Of a stretch of 64,000 nucleotides of DNA, positions 8,986 through 17,576 are shown one piece after another. A program made the translations under genes and the position numbers. How positions within the stretch are numbered: the stretch's first letter is position 1; each line of letters begins with the position of its first letter. Source of the stretch: Asparagopsis taxiformis (Eukaryota > Rhodophyta > Florideophyceae > Bonnemaisoniales > Bonnemaisoniaceae); contig JALQPE010002146.1 of assembly GCA_030407315.1 (NCBI GenBank), positions 1 to 64,000 of the forward strand, given 5' to 3'. The notes below the pieces were generated by a model. That model searched no databases and had not been told where the DNA came from. It worked only from the letters and a program-made list of their open reading frames with translations.

Positions 8986-11900
8986 TTAGCCGAAAAGTCT
9001 CGACCTGTGGTACGCCTTCTTCCTCGGCGCCTCATCAGTGGAACCACTCGCCAGTTTCGAATGCTCCTTCTTCTTCTTTGCATTATCTCTCCCCGCATTT
9101 CTCGACGAACTCTTACGCAGGCCTCTTCGCGAGGAAGTCTTGACAATCTCCGTGCTCTGCGCCTCCGCTTTCGCCTTGGCTTCAAGCTTTTCTTGTGCAA
9201 GTTTCTCCTGCGCCATCTGATCCTTCGATTCCTTCAGCTCAGCCTCTGCTGCCAGACGTGCTTTTCGTTCCATATCCACAGCCTGCTTGCTGCGATCCTG
9301 AGTTAATTTCGCCGCCTCCGCAGCGTCCTGTGCATTCCGTTCAGCGTTCGCCGCCGCTCCTTCTGCCTGCTCAGCTCTCCGTCGGAATTCGGCCAGCTGA
9401 AGTTCCAGGTTCTTCTCTCGCGTCGAGGCCGATTCAGTCAGGCCATGCAACGTGGCGCGCAACTCCAACAGTTCGCCGCTTTCGTTCAATGCTGAAATTT
9501 GCTGCTTCAGCGCTTCTTCGTATTGCCTCCGACTCACCCTAACTTCTGCTTCGGCAGTAAGTCTTGCCCTCCTCGTTTCTACAAGCTCGGTTTGCATCTT
9601 AGCCATCACTTGTTCCGTTTCTTCTTGCTGCGCTCTCAGACGAATCAAATCACTTGCATTCCTGTTCGCCTCTAGACGCGCAATTTCACTATCTTTGCTC
9701 TCCAGCTCGAGCTTCTTCAACTGCGCATTCAGATCCTGTATTTCTCGATTCTTCTCGACCTCAACCCGCTTGCGTTCCGCCTCAGCATGTTCCTTACTCC
9801 GTATACGTTCCTCTGCAAGTTCCTTTTCTCCTTGCGCGATGCGGCGTTGCAGTACGGAGACTTGCAGTTCGGACTTTTGGAAGGAAGAAACATTGCGTTT
9901 GTTCGAGTTTTCAGCAGTGCTCGATCTCAGCTTCTCCTGTAAGACGGCTACTTCGCTTGTAAGGTCTTGAATGGTGCGATTTAATTTCTCTGTATCTCCT
10001 CTCAGCGTATCCTGCATCTTCTCAATGTCGTCCTCCGACTTGATCCTCAGTGCCTCCAATTCCTTTTCAGTCTTTGCCAGGGCCGCGACAGCAGTTTGCT
10101 TTTGCGCCTGGACCTGCGACAGCTTCTTGTCTTGCTTCGAAAACTCGACTTGAAGCTGTGAAGATGAAGTTTCCAGACGAATGCATCTTTCCTCTGCCTT
10201 GTGTGCTCTGTGCAATGTTTCTTGATATCGATTCTCCAGTACAGCAAGAGTAGCCTCCATCTCCTCTGTAAGACGCGCCATGGTAGCATGTGCATCACGC
10301 AACTCGGCAGCAAGATCAATGTCGTCTTCTTCGTACACTTCCGACTTGTTTCCATGTTCCCCCCCTCCAGCGCTGTGGATCATCGCCTTCATTTCGCTGA
10401 CTTGTGCAGCGAGCATGCTTCGTTCATTGATGATTTCCTCTAGTGCGGCCATAAGAGCATCGCGTTCCCGTTCCACTCTTTCCAGCTCTTTGGCAGAAAC
10501 TTTGCTTGAGCTGTCACTGGTCCGCAAAGAAGGCGCACCAAGCAGCGAATTTCGTTGAGGAGAAACGCGTGGCCGGAGCTTAATGGTCGATCCACGGGGC
10601 AGTTGTCGATAAAATGATGTTTCCAGTGGCACCTCTGACCATTCATGGCTTTGACCAGAGGTATCCTCCAGCATTAGATTTACTAGCAAGTCTTTATTTG
10701 CAGATGACTTCAACAAGCCCTCGTTTGCCCTTGGTAGTTGCTTTCCTGGCGAAGCGCGTGCTGCTGGCGCACTTTTGGAAGATGCTGCCGAGTGTCGCTC
10801 GCGCGTGCTCACCATGGCTTGCTCATTGTCGATTTGCAAGTCTGGAACCAACTCTGCATTTTCATCAGACGTAACAGAATTGTCAGTTGCATCGCTTGGG
10901 TGTGTTTGCAATTGTCGCTTGTTCACGAGGCGTTGCTGCTGCTTCCTTTTGTCGTCATACGCCTGTTCGTCTTCTGTTGTGTCATCGTCTCGGCTCTTGA
11001 CATCACGACGTTGAACGCGTCTGTTCAACTCTGACACTGCATTTGGCGCTGATTTCCTCTGACGGCTTTTGGAACGCCCAGAACGATTCTGTGCTCTGCG
11101 CGCCGCTGGCACATTCTTAAACGGCTTTTCGCCATCGACTTCCTCCTCAGAGACATTGGCGCCGTCAATATAGTTTGCAGCCTCCCGTTCATATCTGGCC
11201 ATTTTGCTACGAACAGACTCGTGTTGGTCGTCCGAAAGCATATCGTTTGACTGGCGTGTAGGAGTAGGAAGTTGGGCGCGCAAAACGTGCATATGGGATG
11301 AATGCGAGGCCGGTTCGGCCTGAAATTCCTCATCGGTAAAGGCGTCTTCGCTCTCATCCTGAGAAATGGAAGGGGTATACGAGGTATCATTGGAAGTTGT
11401 TGATGCGACTACACGACGTGCGAATAGTCCGCCTTCATTACCGCTAGAAATCTCAGCATCCTCTACATGCCCGTCAGCGTCGCTCTCATAAGCGTTGGAG
11501 AGAAAGTGGTCAAATTCTTTCTCGTACTTTTGCAGAGCAGCACGATCTGCAGCAATTTGTCGCTCCTCCTCCGCCCGGGCGGCAGCACGTGGACTGTAAG
11601 GCTCTGGCTGGTCATCTTCAACGAGCACGGAAGCATCACCGGAAAACGCCTTGTCAAGAAAGGACATTGCTTCGCGCGCATAGCGCTGGAGCTGAATGCG
11701 GTCGAGTGCGACCGACTCGAGCGGTTGTTCTTCTACATGCGGACGGTCATCAGCTCTGTGCAGAAAGGAGAGTGCGTCTTGGTAGTACTGCTCGAGCCTG
11801 CTCTTATCCCTCTCGACGCGGGGGTCGAGATTGGCGGTGGACGCGGAGGCGATGTTGAGCGCCTCGGAATGGAAGCGCTGGAGGGCGTGCGAGGACGGGA

Positions 11901-12294
11901 TGTCGGCGTCGCCATCGGGCGCGGCAGGGTCGTCGGCGTAGGCGCGACGCAGAAAGGAGAGCGCGTGGTCGTGGAAGCGTTGTAGACGCTCCTGGTCGAG
12001 CGCGACCGGGCTGGGCGCGGAAGTGTCGTCGATGAGAACGGCCTCGTCGTTGGCGTAGGCCTTGCTGAGAAAGGACATGGCTTCGGTGTGGAAGCGCTCC
12101 AGACGGGACTTGTCGCGCGTGATTGCAGCAGAGGAAGAGGGCGATGCGGCATGTGTGCGCAGAAATGCCTCGGCTTCAGAGCGGAGTTGGGCTGAGCGAC
12201 GACGACTGGGCCGGTCGGATGCGGGTGTCGATGGACGCGAATCGTCGTCAAGGTAGACGTCTACCTGCGAATCAAAGGATATTGCACGTTCCAT
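8986..12294 (-). CDS. Large coiled-coil protein with N-terminal degenerate repeats
   Basis: 1102 aa from an ATG at 12294. The N-terminal 350 residues carry about eight degenerate units of the form L-x-R-F/Y-x-x-E-A-x-x-F-L-x-x-A, each followed by an acidic stretch (AYANDEAVLIDD, AFSGDASVLVEDD). A basic, disordered middle follows (RSGRSKSRQRK), then a long heptad coiled coil from about 600 to 1050, and a basic tail. I do not recognise the family; a cytoskeletal or scaffold role is a guess. The last 304 codons lie inside the left arm of the inverted duplication and are repeated at 39700-40631. Confidence 0.8.
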   Translation of the reverse strand: MERAISFDSQVDVYLDDDSRPSTPASDRPSRRRSAQLRSEAEAFLRTHAASPSSSAAITRDKSRLERFHTEAMSFLSKAYANDEAVLIDDTSAPSPVALDQERLQRFHDHALSFLRRAYADDPAAPDGDADIPSSHALQRFHSEALNIASASTANLDPRVERDKSRLEQYYQDALSFLHRADDRPHVEEQPLESVALDRIQLQRYAREAMSFLDKAFSGDASVLVEDDQPEPYSPRAAARAEEERQIAADRAALQKYEKEFDHFLSNAYESDADGHVEDAEISSGNEGGLFARRVVASTTSNDTSYTPSISQDESEDAFTDEEFQAEPASHSSHMHVLRAQLPTPTRQSNDMLSDDQHESVRSKMARYEREAANYIDGANVSEEEVDGEKPFKNVPAARRAQNRSGRSKSRQRKSAPNAVSELNRRVQRRDVKSRDDDTTEDEQAYDDKRKQQQRLVNKRQLQTHPSDATDNSVTSDENAELVPDLQIDNEQAMVSTRERHSAASSKSAPAARASPGKQLPRANEGLLKSSANKDLLVNLMLEDTSGQSHEWSEVPLETSFYRQLPRGSTIKLRPRVSPQRNSLLGAPSLRTSDSSSKVSAKELERVERERDALMAALEEIINERSMLAAQVSEMKAMIHSAGGGEHGNKSEVYEEDDIDLAAELRDAHATMARLTEEMEATLAVLENRYQETLHRAHKAEERCIRLETSSSQLQVEFSKQDKKLSQVQAQKQTAVAALAKTEKELEALRIKSEDDIEKMQDTLRGDTEKLNRTIQDLTSEVAVLQEKLRSSTAENSNKRNVSSFQKSELQVSVLQRRIAQGEKELAEERIRSKEHAEAERKRVEVEKNREIQDLNAQLKKLELESKDSEIARLEANRNASDLIRLRAQQEETEQVMAKMQTELVETRRARLTAEAEVRVSRRQYEEALKQQISALNESGELLELRATLHGLTESASTREKNLELQLAEFRRRAEQAEGAAANAERNAQDAAEAAKLTQDRSKQAVDMERKARLAAEAELKESKDQMAQEKLAQEKLEAKAKAEAQSTEIVKTSSRRGLRKSSSRNAGRDNAKKKKEHSKLASGSTDEAPRKKAYHRSRLFG

Positions 12295-12402
12295 AACGGG
12301 CGATGAGCGCGTAGGGTTGACAAGTTGGCTGTCAAGTTGCGAAACGTTTATTCACAAACCTGAAATGAAAGGACTGAGGACGTGTGCGTTGTCTAAGAGG
12401 GC

Positions 12403-13677
12403 TTACAAATTATGCTGCTCGTTGGCTTTTGATTGCTGCTGCTGCAACAACAATTGGTCGAAATTGTCCACTGTCACAATTTCATTATTTCTTTGCTCTT
12501 GTTGGCATGTTTCTTGTGCGCCCAACAATTTACGCGTTGTTCCATCGTAATGCTCCTCTTCCACATCGGCAAACGTCCCGTCCAGATACTTTCCAGCTTT
12601 GTCAAACTGCCTCGCAAGTTCCAACCGGTCCATCAGCGTCTGTGCACTCAGTGGGCGCGCAGCTGTCCGCACCCGTTGCCCGTCTCTCCCTGATCCGCCC
12701 CGTCTATCTGCATCTGAAACCGCCTTGCCTCCAGCTGAATGCCGATGTGCACCCTGTGCCCTTTGTACAATCGGCAAAATGGCCGCCACCATGTCCTCCA
12801 TATCTCTCTTGTCAAATTGCCATGATCGCCCGTCCGACCTGCAATGCTGCCGTCCATCGCGCTCCATTCCCCGCTCCGCTTTCGCCGGATGCGGCGTGTA
12901 CACCATACTCACAGGGTAACAAGATGGTAAATGGAACACCATTGTAGCTTTATCTCTCTCCGATCGTTGCGATACATTTGCACTCCAACCTACTTCCTCG
13001 CTCCGTCCAAATGAGCTACAACTCCCGACGATTTCCACCACGCCCCTCTCCTTTCGTACTCCAATCCGATTGCCTTGACTAGTCGCCACCGTCACAAGCC
13101 GCCGTTTCTCGCACAGTCGGCGCAGCGCGCGTATATCAGCGGCAGTTTCCGCACCCGGTGCTCGTTTAGAATCACTATCGATGTCGGTCAAGTATCGCGA
13201 TGCATGGCGGCGCTTCCCATGCGACTCGTCAATCGCACCGTGTGTCACCGGCCCCGCATATGACGCATTGCGCGATTTCCATTCGCTTGCTTGCACTTCT
13301 CCGGGCCGCTCGTTCAGACCGCGCATAGTACCCTTGAGTTTTGAGCGATACCTCTGCAAGGTCATTTGTAGACCATCATGTGCGCTGTGCACGCGGCCTT
13401 CTGAAAGCTGTCTTCGAGAGCGAGAATGAGACCTTCTAAACGAATTTCGCTTGGCACTGTTGGCTTGCGTGTCGACAGAGTTGGCTCGGAATACGTTGCG
13501 GCGGTATTGAGTGCCCATGTCGAACGATTGCGAACTGCTCTCGTACTCGTCGACACCGAGTACCTTGGGAGGAAACACGCGCAGCTTGTGGAAGAAATTA
13601 AATTTTCGATACGGGCGCTGTTGTTCCAACCGCAGAGGGGGTTGTTCATTTGTGGTGGTATGTTGAGGTTGCGACAT
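12403..13677 (-). CDS. Unknown basic protein
   Basis: 424 aa from the ATG at 13677 (the frame runs further upstream without ATG). No family recognised. The sequence is rich in Arg, Ser and Gln, with an RSHSRSRR stretch near residue 85, a short helical LRRLCEKRRLV segment near 185 and a C-terminal glutamine run (QLLLQQQQ). Probably mostly disordered. It lies 108 bp upstream of the coiled-coil gene on the same strand. Support is the length of the frame and an ATG start; no homology is claimed. Confidence 0.55.
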   Translation of the reverse strand: MSQPQHTTTNEQPPLRLEQQRPYRKFNFFHKLRVFPPKVLGVDEYESSSQSFDMGTQYRRNVFRANSVDTQANSAKRNSFRRSHSRSRRQLSEGRVHSAHDGLQMTLQRYRSKLKGTMRGLNERPGEVQASEWKSRNASYAGPVTHGAIDESHGKRRHASRYLTDIDSDSKRAPGAETAADIRALRRLCEKRRLVTVATSQGNRIGVRKERGVVEIVGSCSSFGRSEEVGWSANVSQRSERDKATMVFHLPSCYPVSMVYTPHPAKAERGMERDGRQHCRSDGRSWQFDKRDMEDMVAAILPIVQRAQGAHRHSAGGKAVSDADRRGGSGRDGQRVRTAARPLSAQTLMDRLELARQFDKAGKYLDGTFADVEEEHYDGTTRKLLGAQETCQQEQRNNEIVTVDNFDQLLLQQQQSKANEQHNL

Positions 13678-14005
13678 GATCGTTGGGCGAGAACAACGTA
13701 TGATGAGCAGATAGCGATGGTTGGTCGCTTTTATGAGAAGCAGCATGTAGACGGGAATATTGCAGCCGGCTTGTGTACTGGTACGGTCGAACCACTAGAG
13801 CGGTTGTGTAAAGTGGGACAGAACAGAATGGGCGAGTGCTGAGACGCAAGCTCGTGCAAAGCTTTAGTATACAAGCGAAAATGAAGAAGACGACAGCATA
13901 GAGGTACGACGCGACAGTACGCTGCATTGTGCAATGCTGGACGAATAACTACTCCCCAACTACTATACAAGATGACATATGTTACAAGTGCAATGGAAAG
14001 TGTGC
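13678..14005. other. Intergenic, no gene seen
   Basis: About 330 bp between two minus-strand genes. It should hold the 3' end of the Myb gene and the promoter of the unknown gene at 12403-13677. Short open frames on both strands look like noise. Confidence 0.5.
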
Positions 14006-15079
14006 TCACGGCAAATGCACCGGCGAATGCTTCTTAATGGACAGCGGCGCAGCGAGGGTGAGACGCGAGTCATCGATGGAACCCGAGGGCGTTGTCGAGG
14101 GCGTCGAAACTGGAGAGATACCAATAGGAGGTGTTGGATTAAGCAGCAATGAATGTGGCGGAGTGAGTGGCTGCACCGGATCAGATTCTGACGAAAGTTC
14201 CTGCGAACTAGCATTCATCTTTCGCAACTTTGCCCTGGTAATATTACGATACTTGTCCTTCAAATCGACAGCGGTTCTCTTCCAATGGAAGCGATACGAA
14301 TTGAGAATCTTCTTCCAATTGCCAACACCGTACACGCGCACGCCGTCGAGGAGCATCGACTCTTCCTCGGCGGTAAACCTAGTGTACGTGTCGCGTCTAC
14401 CGGGGGCCTTACCTCCAGCGCGGGCGGTGCTCTTACCGGCGCGGCGACTCGGGGGTGAGCAGCCGTAGAGCGGGGGCGAGAAGGCGACGGGTGCGGTACG
14501 AGCGGCGGGGATGGTTGCGGCTGTGGCTGCGGGGCGCGGCGGGACGGGGATGTTGGACGACGTCGAGAGCATCGAGGAGTGTGTCGGCAACGAGTCGGCG
14601 TGGATGATCAGTGGGGGATAGGCTGTGCATGCGTAGCCCAATGCCGGAGCGGACATGTTCCGCTGCAGACGGGAGGCGAATGAGGGCGCTGTATACGGCG
14701 GAATCGGAGAGGTGGAAAATGTCGGCGGCGCGACACGCTCGGGCGACATGTGGGTGAGGATGGATTGGGTCGCAGGCGCCGATGAGGATAGACGCGGCAC
14801 CGGCGTGGATTTGGGCGGGTGTGGCAACGGCATCGGTATGGGTATGGGTGTCGAATTGGGGTGCGGTGGGGTCGCTGGTTGGGTGCGCGCTGTCGGGGTC
14901 GGGGTCGGCGGCGACGGTGGGGCGGCGGCGGTTATGGGTGGCGCGAGGGGGGATGGGCGCAGACATACTGGCTGGACGGGCGGTTGGAGTGGGGGCGGCG
15001 GTGGTAGCGGCGGCGGCGACGCGGCAGTGGCGGCGACATTGCAGAGAATGTCCAGGGCGGAGGTCGGGTGGGATTGCAT
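14006..15079 (-). CDS. Telobox Myb protein (TRF-like)
   Basis: 357 aa from the ATG at 15079; earlier in-frame starts are not ATG. The N-terminal two thirds are Pro/Ser/Thr-rich. A single Myb/SANT domain follows at about residues 245-300: FTAEEESMLLDGVRVYGVGNW, then the third helix with VDLKDKYRN. That helix is the telobox signature (VDLKDKWRN) of telomere-repeat binding proteins, with Tyr for Trp. The likely role is binding double-stranded telomeric repeats, though telobox Mybs can also be promoter factors. Residues 1-10 (LDILCNVAATA) resemble the amphipathic start of other single-Myb regulators. Confidence 0.8.
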   Translation of the reverse strand: MQSHPTSALDILCNVAATAASPPPLPPPPPLQPPVQPVCLRPSPLAPPITAAAPPSPPTPTPTARTQPATPPHPNSTPIPIPMPLPHPPKSTPVPRLSSSAPATQSILTHMSPERVAPPTFSTSPIPPYTAPSFASRLQRNMSAPALGYACTAYPPLIIHADSLPTHSSMLSTSSNIPVPPRPAATAATIPAARTAPVAFSPPLYGCSPPSRRAGKSTARAGGKAPGRRDTYTRFTAEEESMLLDGVRVYGVGNWKKILNSYRFHWKRTAVDLKDKYRNITRAKLRKMNASSQELSSESDPVQPLTPPHSLLLNPTPPIGISPVSTPSTTPSGSIDDSRLTLAAPLSIKKHSPVHLP

Positions 15080-15774
15080 GGCGGGCCGACTGGCTGGTTG
15101 GATGGGGGAATGGATGGGCGGGTGAGTGGATGATTGAGTGAGTGAGGGAATGGTTGGTTGGATGGATGGCGGTCGGTTTGTTGTTGAGCGATGTTGGTTG
15201 TTTCGGGAAGAGGGTTTGGAGTAAGCGAGTGATGGCGTAGTGCGCGGGTGCGTGTTTGCACGGGACGATTTGGATGCATGATGGGCCAATAGTTTTTTGA
15301 CACATCTGCAGGTTATTCGCGGCACGCAATCTGTGTCGTGTGAGCTGAGCTGGAAGCTTTGTTGCCAAGTGCGGCTACTTGATGACTTGTCGGTTACTCA
15401 AGCTTGAAAAGTTTTTTAACAGTCGCTAAGATTTCCAAACTACACAGTATACAGACGTACTGTTATGACCATTCATTCGATTTCAATACTGTACGAGATC
15501 CGCGCTCTGCAATCGGATGCACCAATGATGACAAACGCCTAAACGGACCACCAGCGCAGTCACAGCCATCACTCCGCCGCCGCCATCGTCCGCCGACGCT
15601 TCACGACCCAACGCGATCCACGCGCAACATCAATGAAAACCCATCTTGTCATACCTCTCCGCGACGCGACGTGGCGACAGCTAGCCGAGCCACTTGTGCG
15701 TCACCGCGCGCAACAAACCTCCTCGCGAGCGACCGCCCCTGGCGCATCATTGCAACGCCATCCGTCGCGGCGGA
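15080..15774. other. Leader and promoter region with simple repeats
   Basis: About 700 bp between the divergent Myb and Ycf21 genes. The part next to the Myb start (15085-15180) is a run of short G-rich units (TGGA/TGAG/TTGG type), probably its 5' leader. The frame of the Myb ORF is open through it without ATG. No further gene is seen. Confidence 0.45.
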
Positions 15775-15780
15775 TATAAA
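15775..15780 (+). promoter_or_regulatory. TATA box of the Ycf21 gene
   Basis: TATAAA, 36 bp before the ATG at 15817, preceded by GGA. The position fits a core promoter with a very short leader. Confidence 0.55.
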
Positions 15781-15816
15781 CGCGCGCGAACGACGGGTGC
15801 GTGCAGCGCGGCAATA

Positions 15817-16461
15817 ATGCCGTCTTCGAGCGCGTTTGTACCGACGACAAGCGCGCGCTTGCATCGGCTACCATGCGTGGCGAAATGTGCGGAGGGGGGA
15901 CACGCGGCGTATGTGACGCCACAATTCACGCTTACGCGGCCCAATTTCCGCGCGGGGATACGCGCGCAGATCGACGCGCCATTGTGGCGCTTTGTGCTAT
16001 TGTCGGATGGACATCTCGCGCAGCATCTGCAGATTATTTCGCGACGACCGGTTACGGAACGTGAATTACACGTCCAATCTCATGTGGTCGGACGTCTCGG
16101 TTGTACGCTGTGTCGACAGACAACGCTGCGTGTCGCTCATCGCGATGTGGTGTATGTATGCGCGTGGTGGGACCCGCGCGTGTATCGCACCCTCATGGAT
16201 GTTGATGACCGTCTTTTCTGGCAGCGTTGTCGCGATCTTGGCTGGGAGTTTTCGCGCGAGGTGCTTGCAGTCCATTTTGGCGTCTGCGAGCCGTTGGTGG
16301 AGGTGCTCGATTTGCCTGATGCGCGCACCAAGTTGTGGGCGAGGGATTATGTGTTTAGGAAGCAAGGCGTCGCGTTTCTCGTGGTGCATGAAGTATTTTC
16401 GCCAAATCTCGAGACGTTTTTGGGTCCGATGCCGCACTTTGTGACAATGTCTGACGGCTGA
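15817..16461 (+). CDS. ycf21: Nuclear-encoded Ycf21 / DUF98 chorismate-lyase-like protein
   Basis: 214 aa from the ATG at 15817. After an N-terminal extension of about 45 residues rich in Ser, Thr and Arg (a plausible plastid presequence), the DUF98 fold is read: WRFVLLSDGHLAQHLQ, then RQTTLR...VVYVCAWWDP, and the diagnostic C terminus VFRKQGVAFLVVHEVFSP followed by LGP. The family is related to chorismate-pyruvate lyase, which makes 4-hydroxybenzoate. Red algal Ycf21 is usually plastid-encoded, so a nuclear copy suggests transfer to the nucleus or a second source. Enzyme activity is not proven for Ycf21. Confidence 0.8.
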   Translation: MPSSSAFVPTTSARLHRLPCVAKCAEGGHAAYVTPQFTLTRPNFRAGIRAQIDAPLWRFVLLSDGHLAQHLQIISRRPVTERELHVQSHVVGRLGCTLCRQTTLRVAHRDVVYVCAWWDPRVYRTLMDVDDRLFWQRCRDLGWEFSREVLAVHFGVCEPLVEVLDLPDARTKLWARDYVFRKQGVAFLVVHEVFSPNLETFLGPMPHFVTMSDG

Positions 16462-16549
16462 TCGCACGCTATCATACTTTGTAATTGAATGCTATCATAT
16501 TTTCCGTGCATTAAATAAATTGTGCAATTCGTGTCGCACCCATTTGGTC

Positions 16550-17199
16550 ATGCGTCGCATCGCGAACATGCCATCGTCAAATCAACGCAACCTTCTCAGC
16601 AAACTTGTCTTCTTCATCGGCACACTCTTCATCCTCGACTCCATCCACATCGTTCTACGCCAGCCAAACCCGCCCCAATCCGTCCGCTCCGCGCCGCGCA
16701 CAAACTCCACCGCAGCATCTGTCTGTCGCGCCACAAACGCCAGCCCGCATCTGGCGACCGATAGCAACGGTACGTCGCCTCGTCTCGTCTCCCCATCCGT
16801 CCGTCCACCCGCCGTTTCGTGCCCGCTGACCGTCGTCCAGGCTTCTCATGTGAGCCGACACAGCTGTCCGCAGAGCGCTGCTGCACGCGCAGCACGTCGC
16901 GATACAGCTGTCGTAGCTGCGACACGCATCTGTGCTGCGCGGTGTTCGAGCGCTGCATTTCGTGCTGTCTGGCGCCGTGGCGTCGCTTTCGCCGTCGCAC
17001 AATGGCGCGTCTGCGACTCAACGACGCCTTTGGTATGTGCCAGATGCTGTGTCGTTCCAATTCGCGCAGCGTCGTGCATGAAAACGCCTATTTGAACGAC
17101 CGCCATCACTGTTTCGGCACCAGACGTCCCAGACTGGATCCGGCGCTGCATCAGGGGGTGTTTGACTTTGCGAGGCCGCTTGCAGCGCAAAGACCCTAG
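16550..17199 (+). CDS. SPRING1: SPRING (C12orf49)-like Golgi protein, two exons
   Basis: Exon 1 is 16550-16769 and exon 2 is 16841-17199, joined across a 71-nt intron (GTACGT...CCAG) to give 192 aa. The N terminus has one signal-anchor helix (KLVFFIGTLFILDSIHIVL). After the join the protein reads SNGFSCE, as in the human LGYVCE region. A cysteine-rich domain follows with CCAVFERCISCCL and CRSNSRSVVHENAYLND, which matches the family's YEYCVSCCL and CRTSSQSVQHENTYRD. In animals SPRING is a Golgi membrane protein needed for SREBP processing by the site-1 protease. In an alga the substrate is unknown. The two halves lie in different frames, so the gene is seen only after splicing. Confidence 0.85.
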
Positions 17200-17576
17200 C
17201 TGCAAGCACACGTGTGCACGCTCGTTGTTGAGTAGCCGTCCTGCATGCCTGTGTTATAAATAGACGCGATCCGATTGTTGGAAGAGGTAACGTATGCGCC
17301 ATTCCAATCTCGCCCGTCGTTACCCTAAACTGCAGCTCACATTTCCAAGCTGCAATCGGCGCAGCGACGACCAGCTTTCAACAAACGCCAATCACACACC
17401 AGCGCCCTTGAATAAAACGCACGCCCTTGCTCTCTTTCATAAACTGCTTCTTGACCGCCAAAATGTTTCAACAACCGCATCAGTCTTTATTCCGTCCCAG
17501 CCGGTACTATCAAAAATCTCACAAACTACTGCAGCGGCAACACCAAAAGCCAAGTCGGTTCACGCAAGCTACACTC
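17200..17576 (+). other. Spacer with a TATA box and possible small gene
   Basis: A TATAAA followed by TAG lies at 17255-17260. A 99-codon frame starts at 17294 and ends at 17593. A second frame starts at an ATG in a good context at 17463 (GCCAAAATG) and gives a basic 63-residue peptide running into the antisense of the RHD3-like gene. Neither resembles a known family, so I do not call a gene. Confidence 0.3.

Larger units (their letters stand above)
4750..9917 (+). repeat. Left arm of the large inverted duplication
   Basis: This segment pairs with 39700-44880 in opposite orientation. Coordinate sums are constant: 49626 across the CBS gene and 49617 across the CDK and coiled-coil genes. The arms differ by only a few substitutions from about 5095 to 9917. 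The outer part, 4750-5090, is much more diverged, and about 5010-5090 shows no match. The CBS-CDK spacer differs by a replaced stretch (9 nt longer in the right arm). Homology stops inside the coiled-coil gene at about 9917 (right arm 39700). Confidence 0.95.

Noticed and set aside
9452..9970. 172-codon plus-strand frame rich in Ser and Cys
   Set aside because: Antisense of the coiled-coil gene, and repeated in the right arm for the same reason.
15085..15325. N-terminal extension of the Myb gene (439-aa frame)
   Set aside because: Starts with a non-ATG codon and runs through simple repeats; the ATG at 15079 is preferred.
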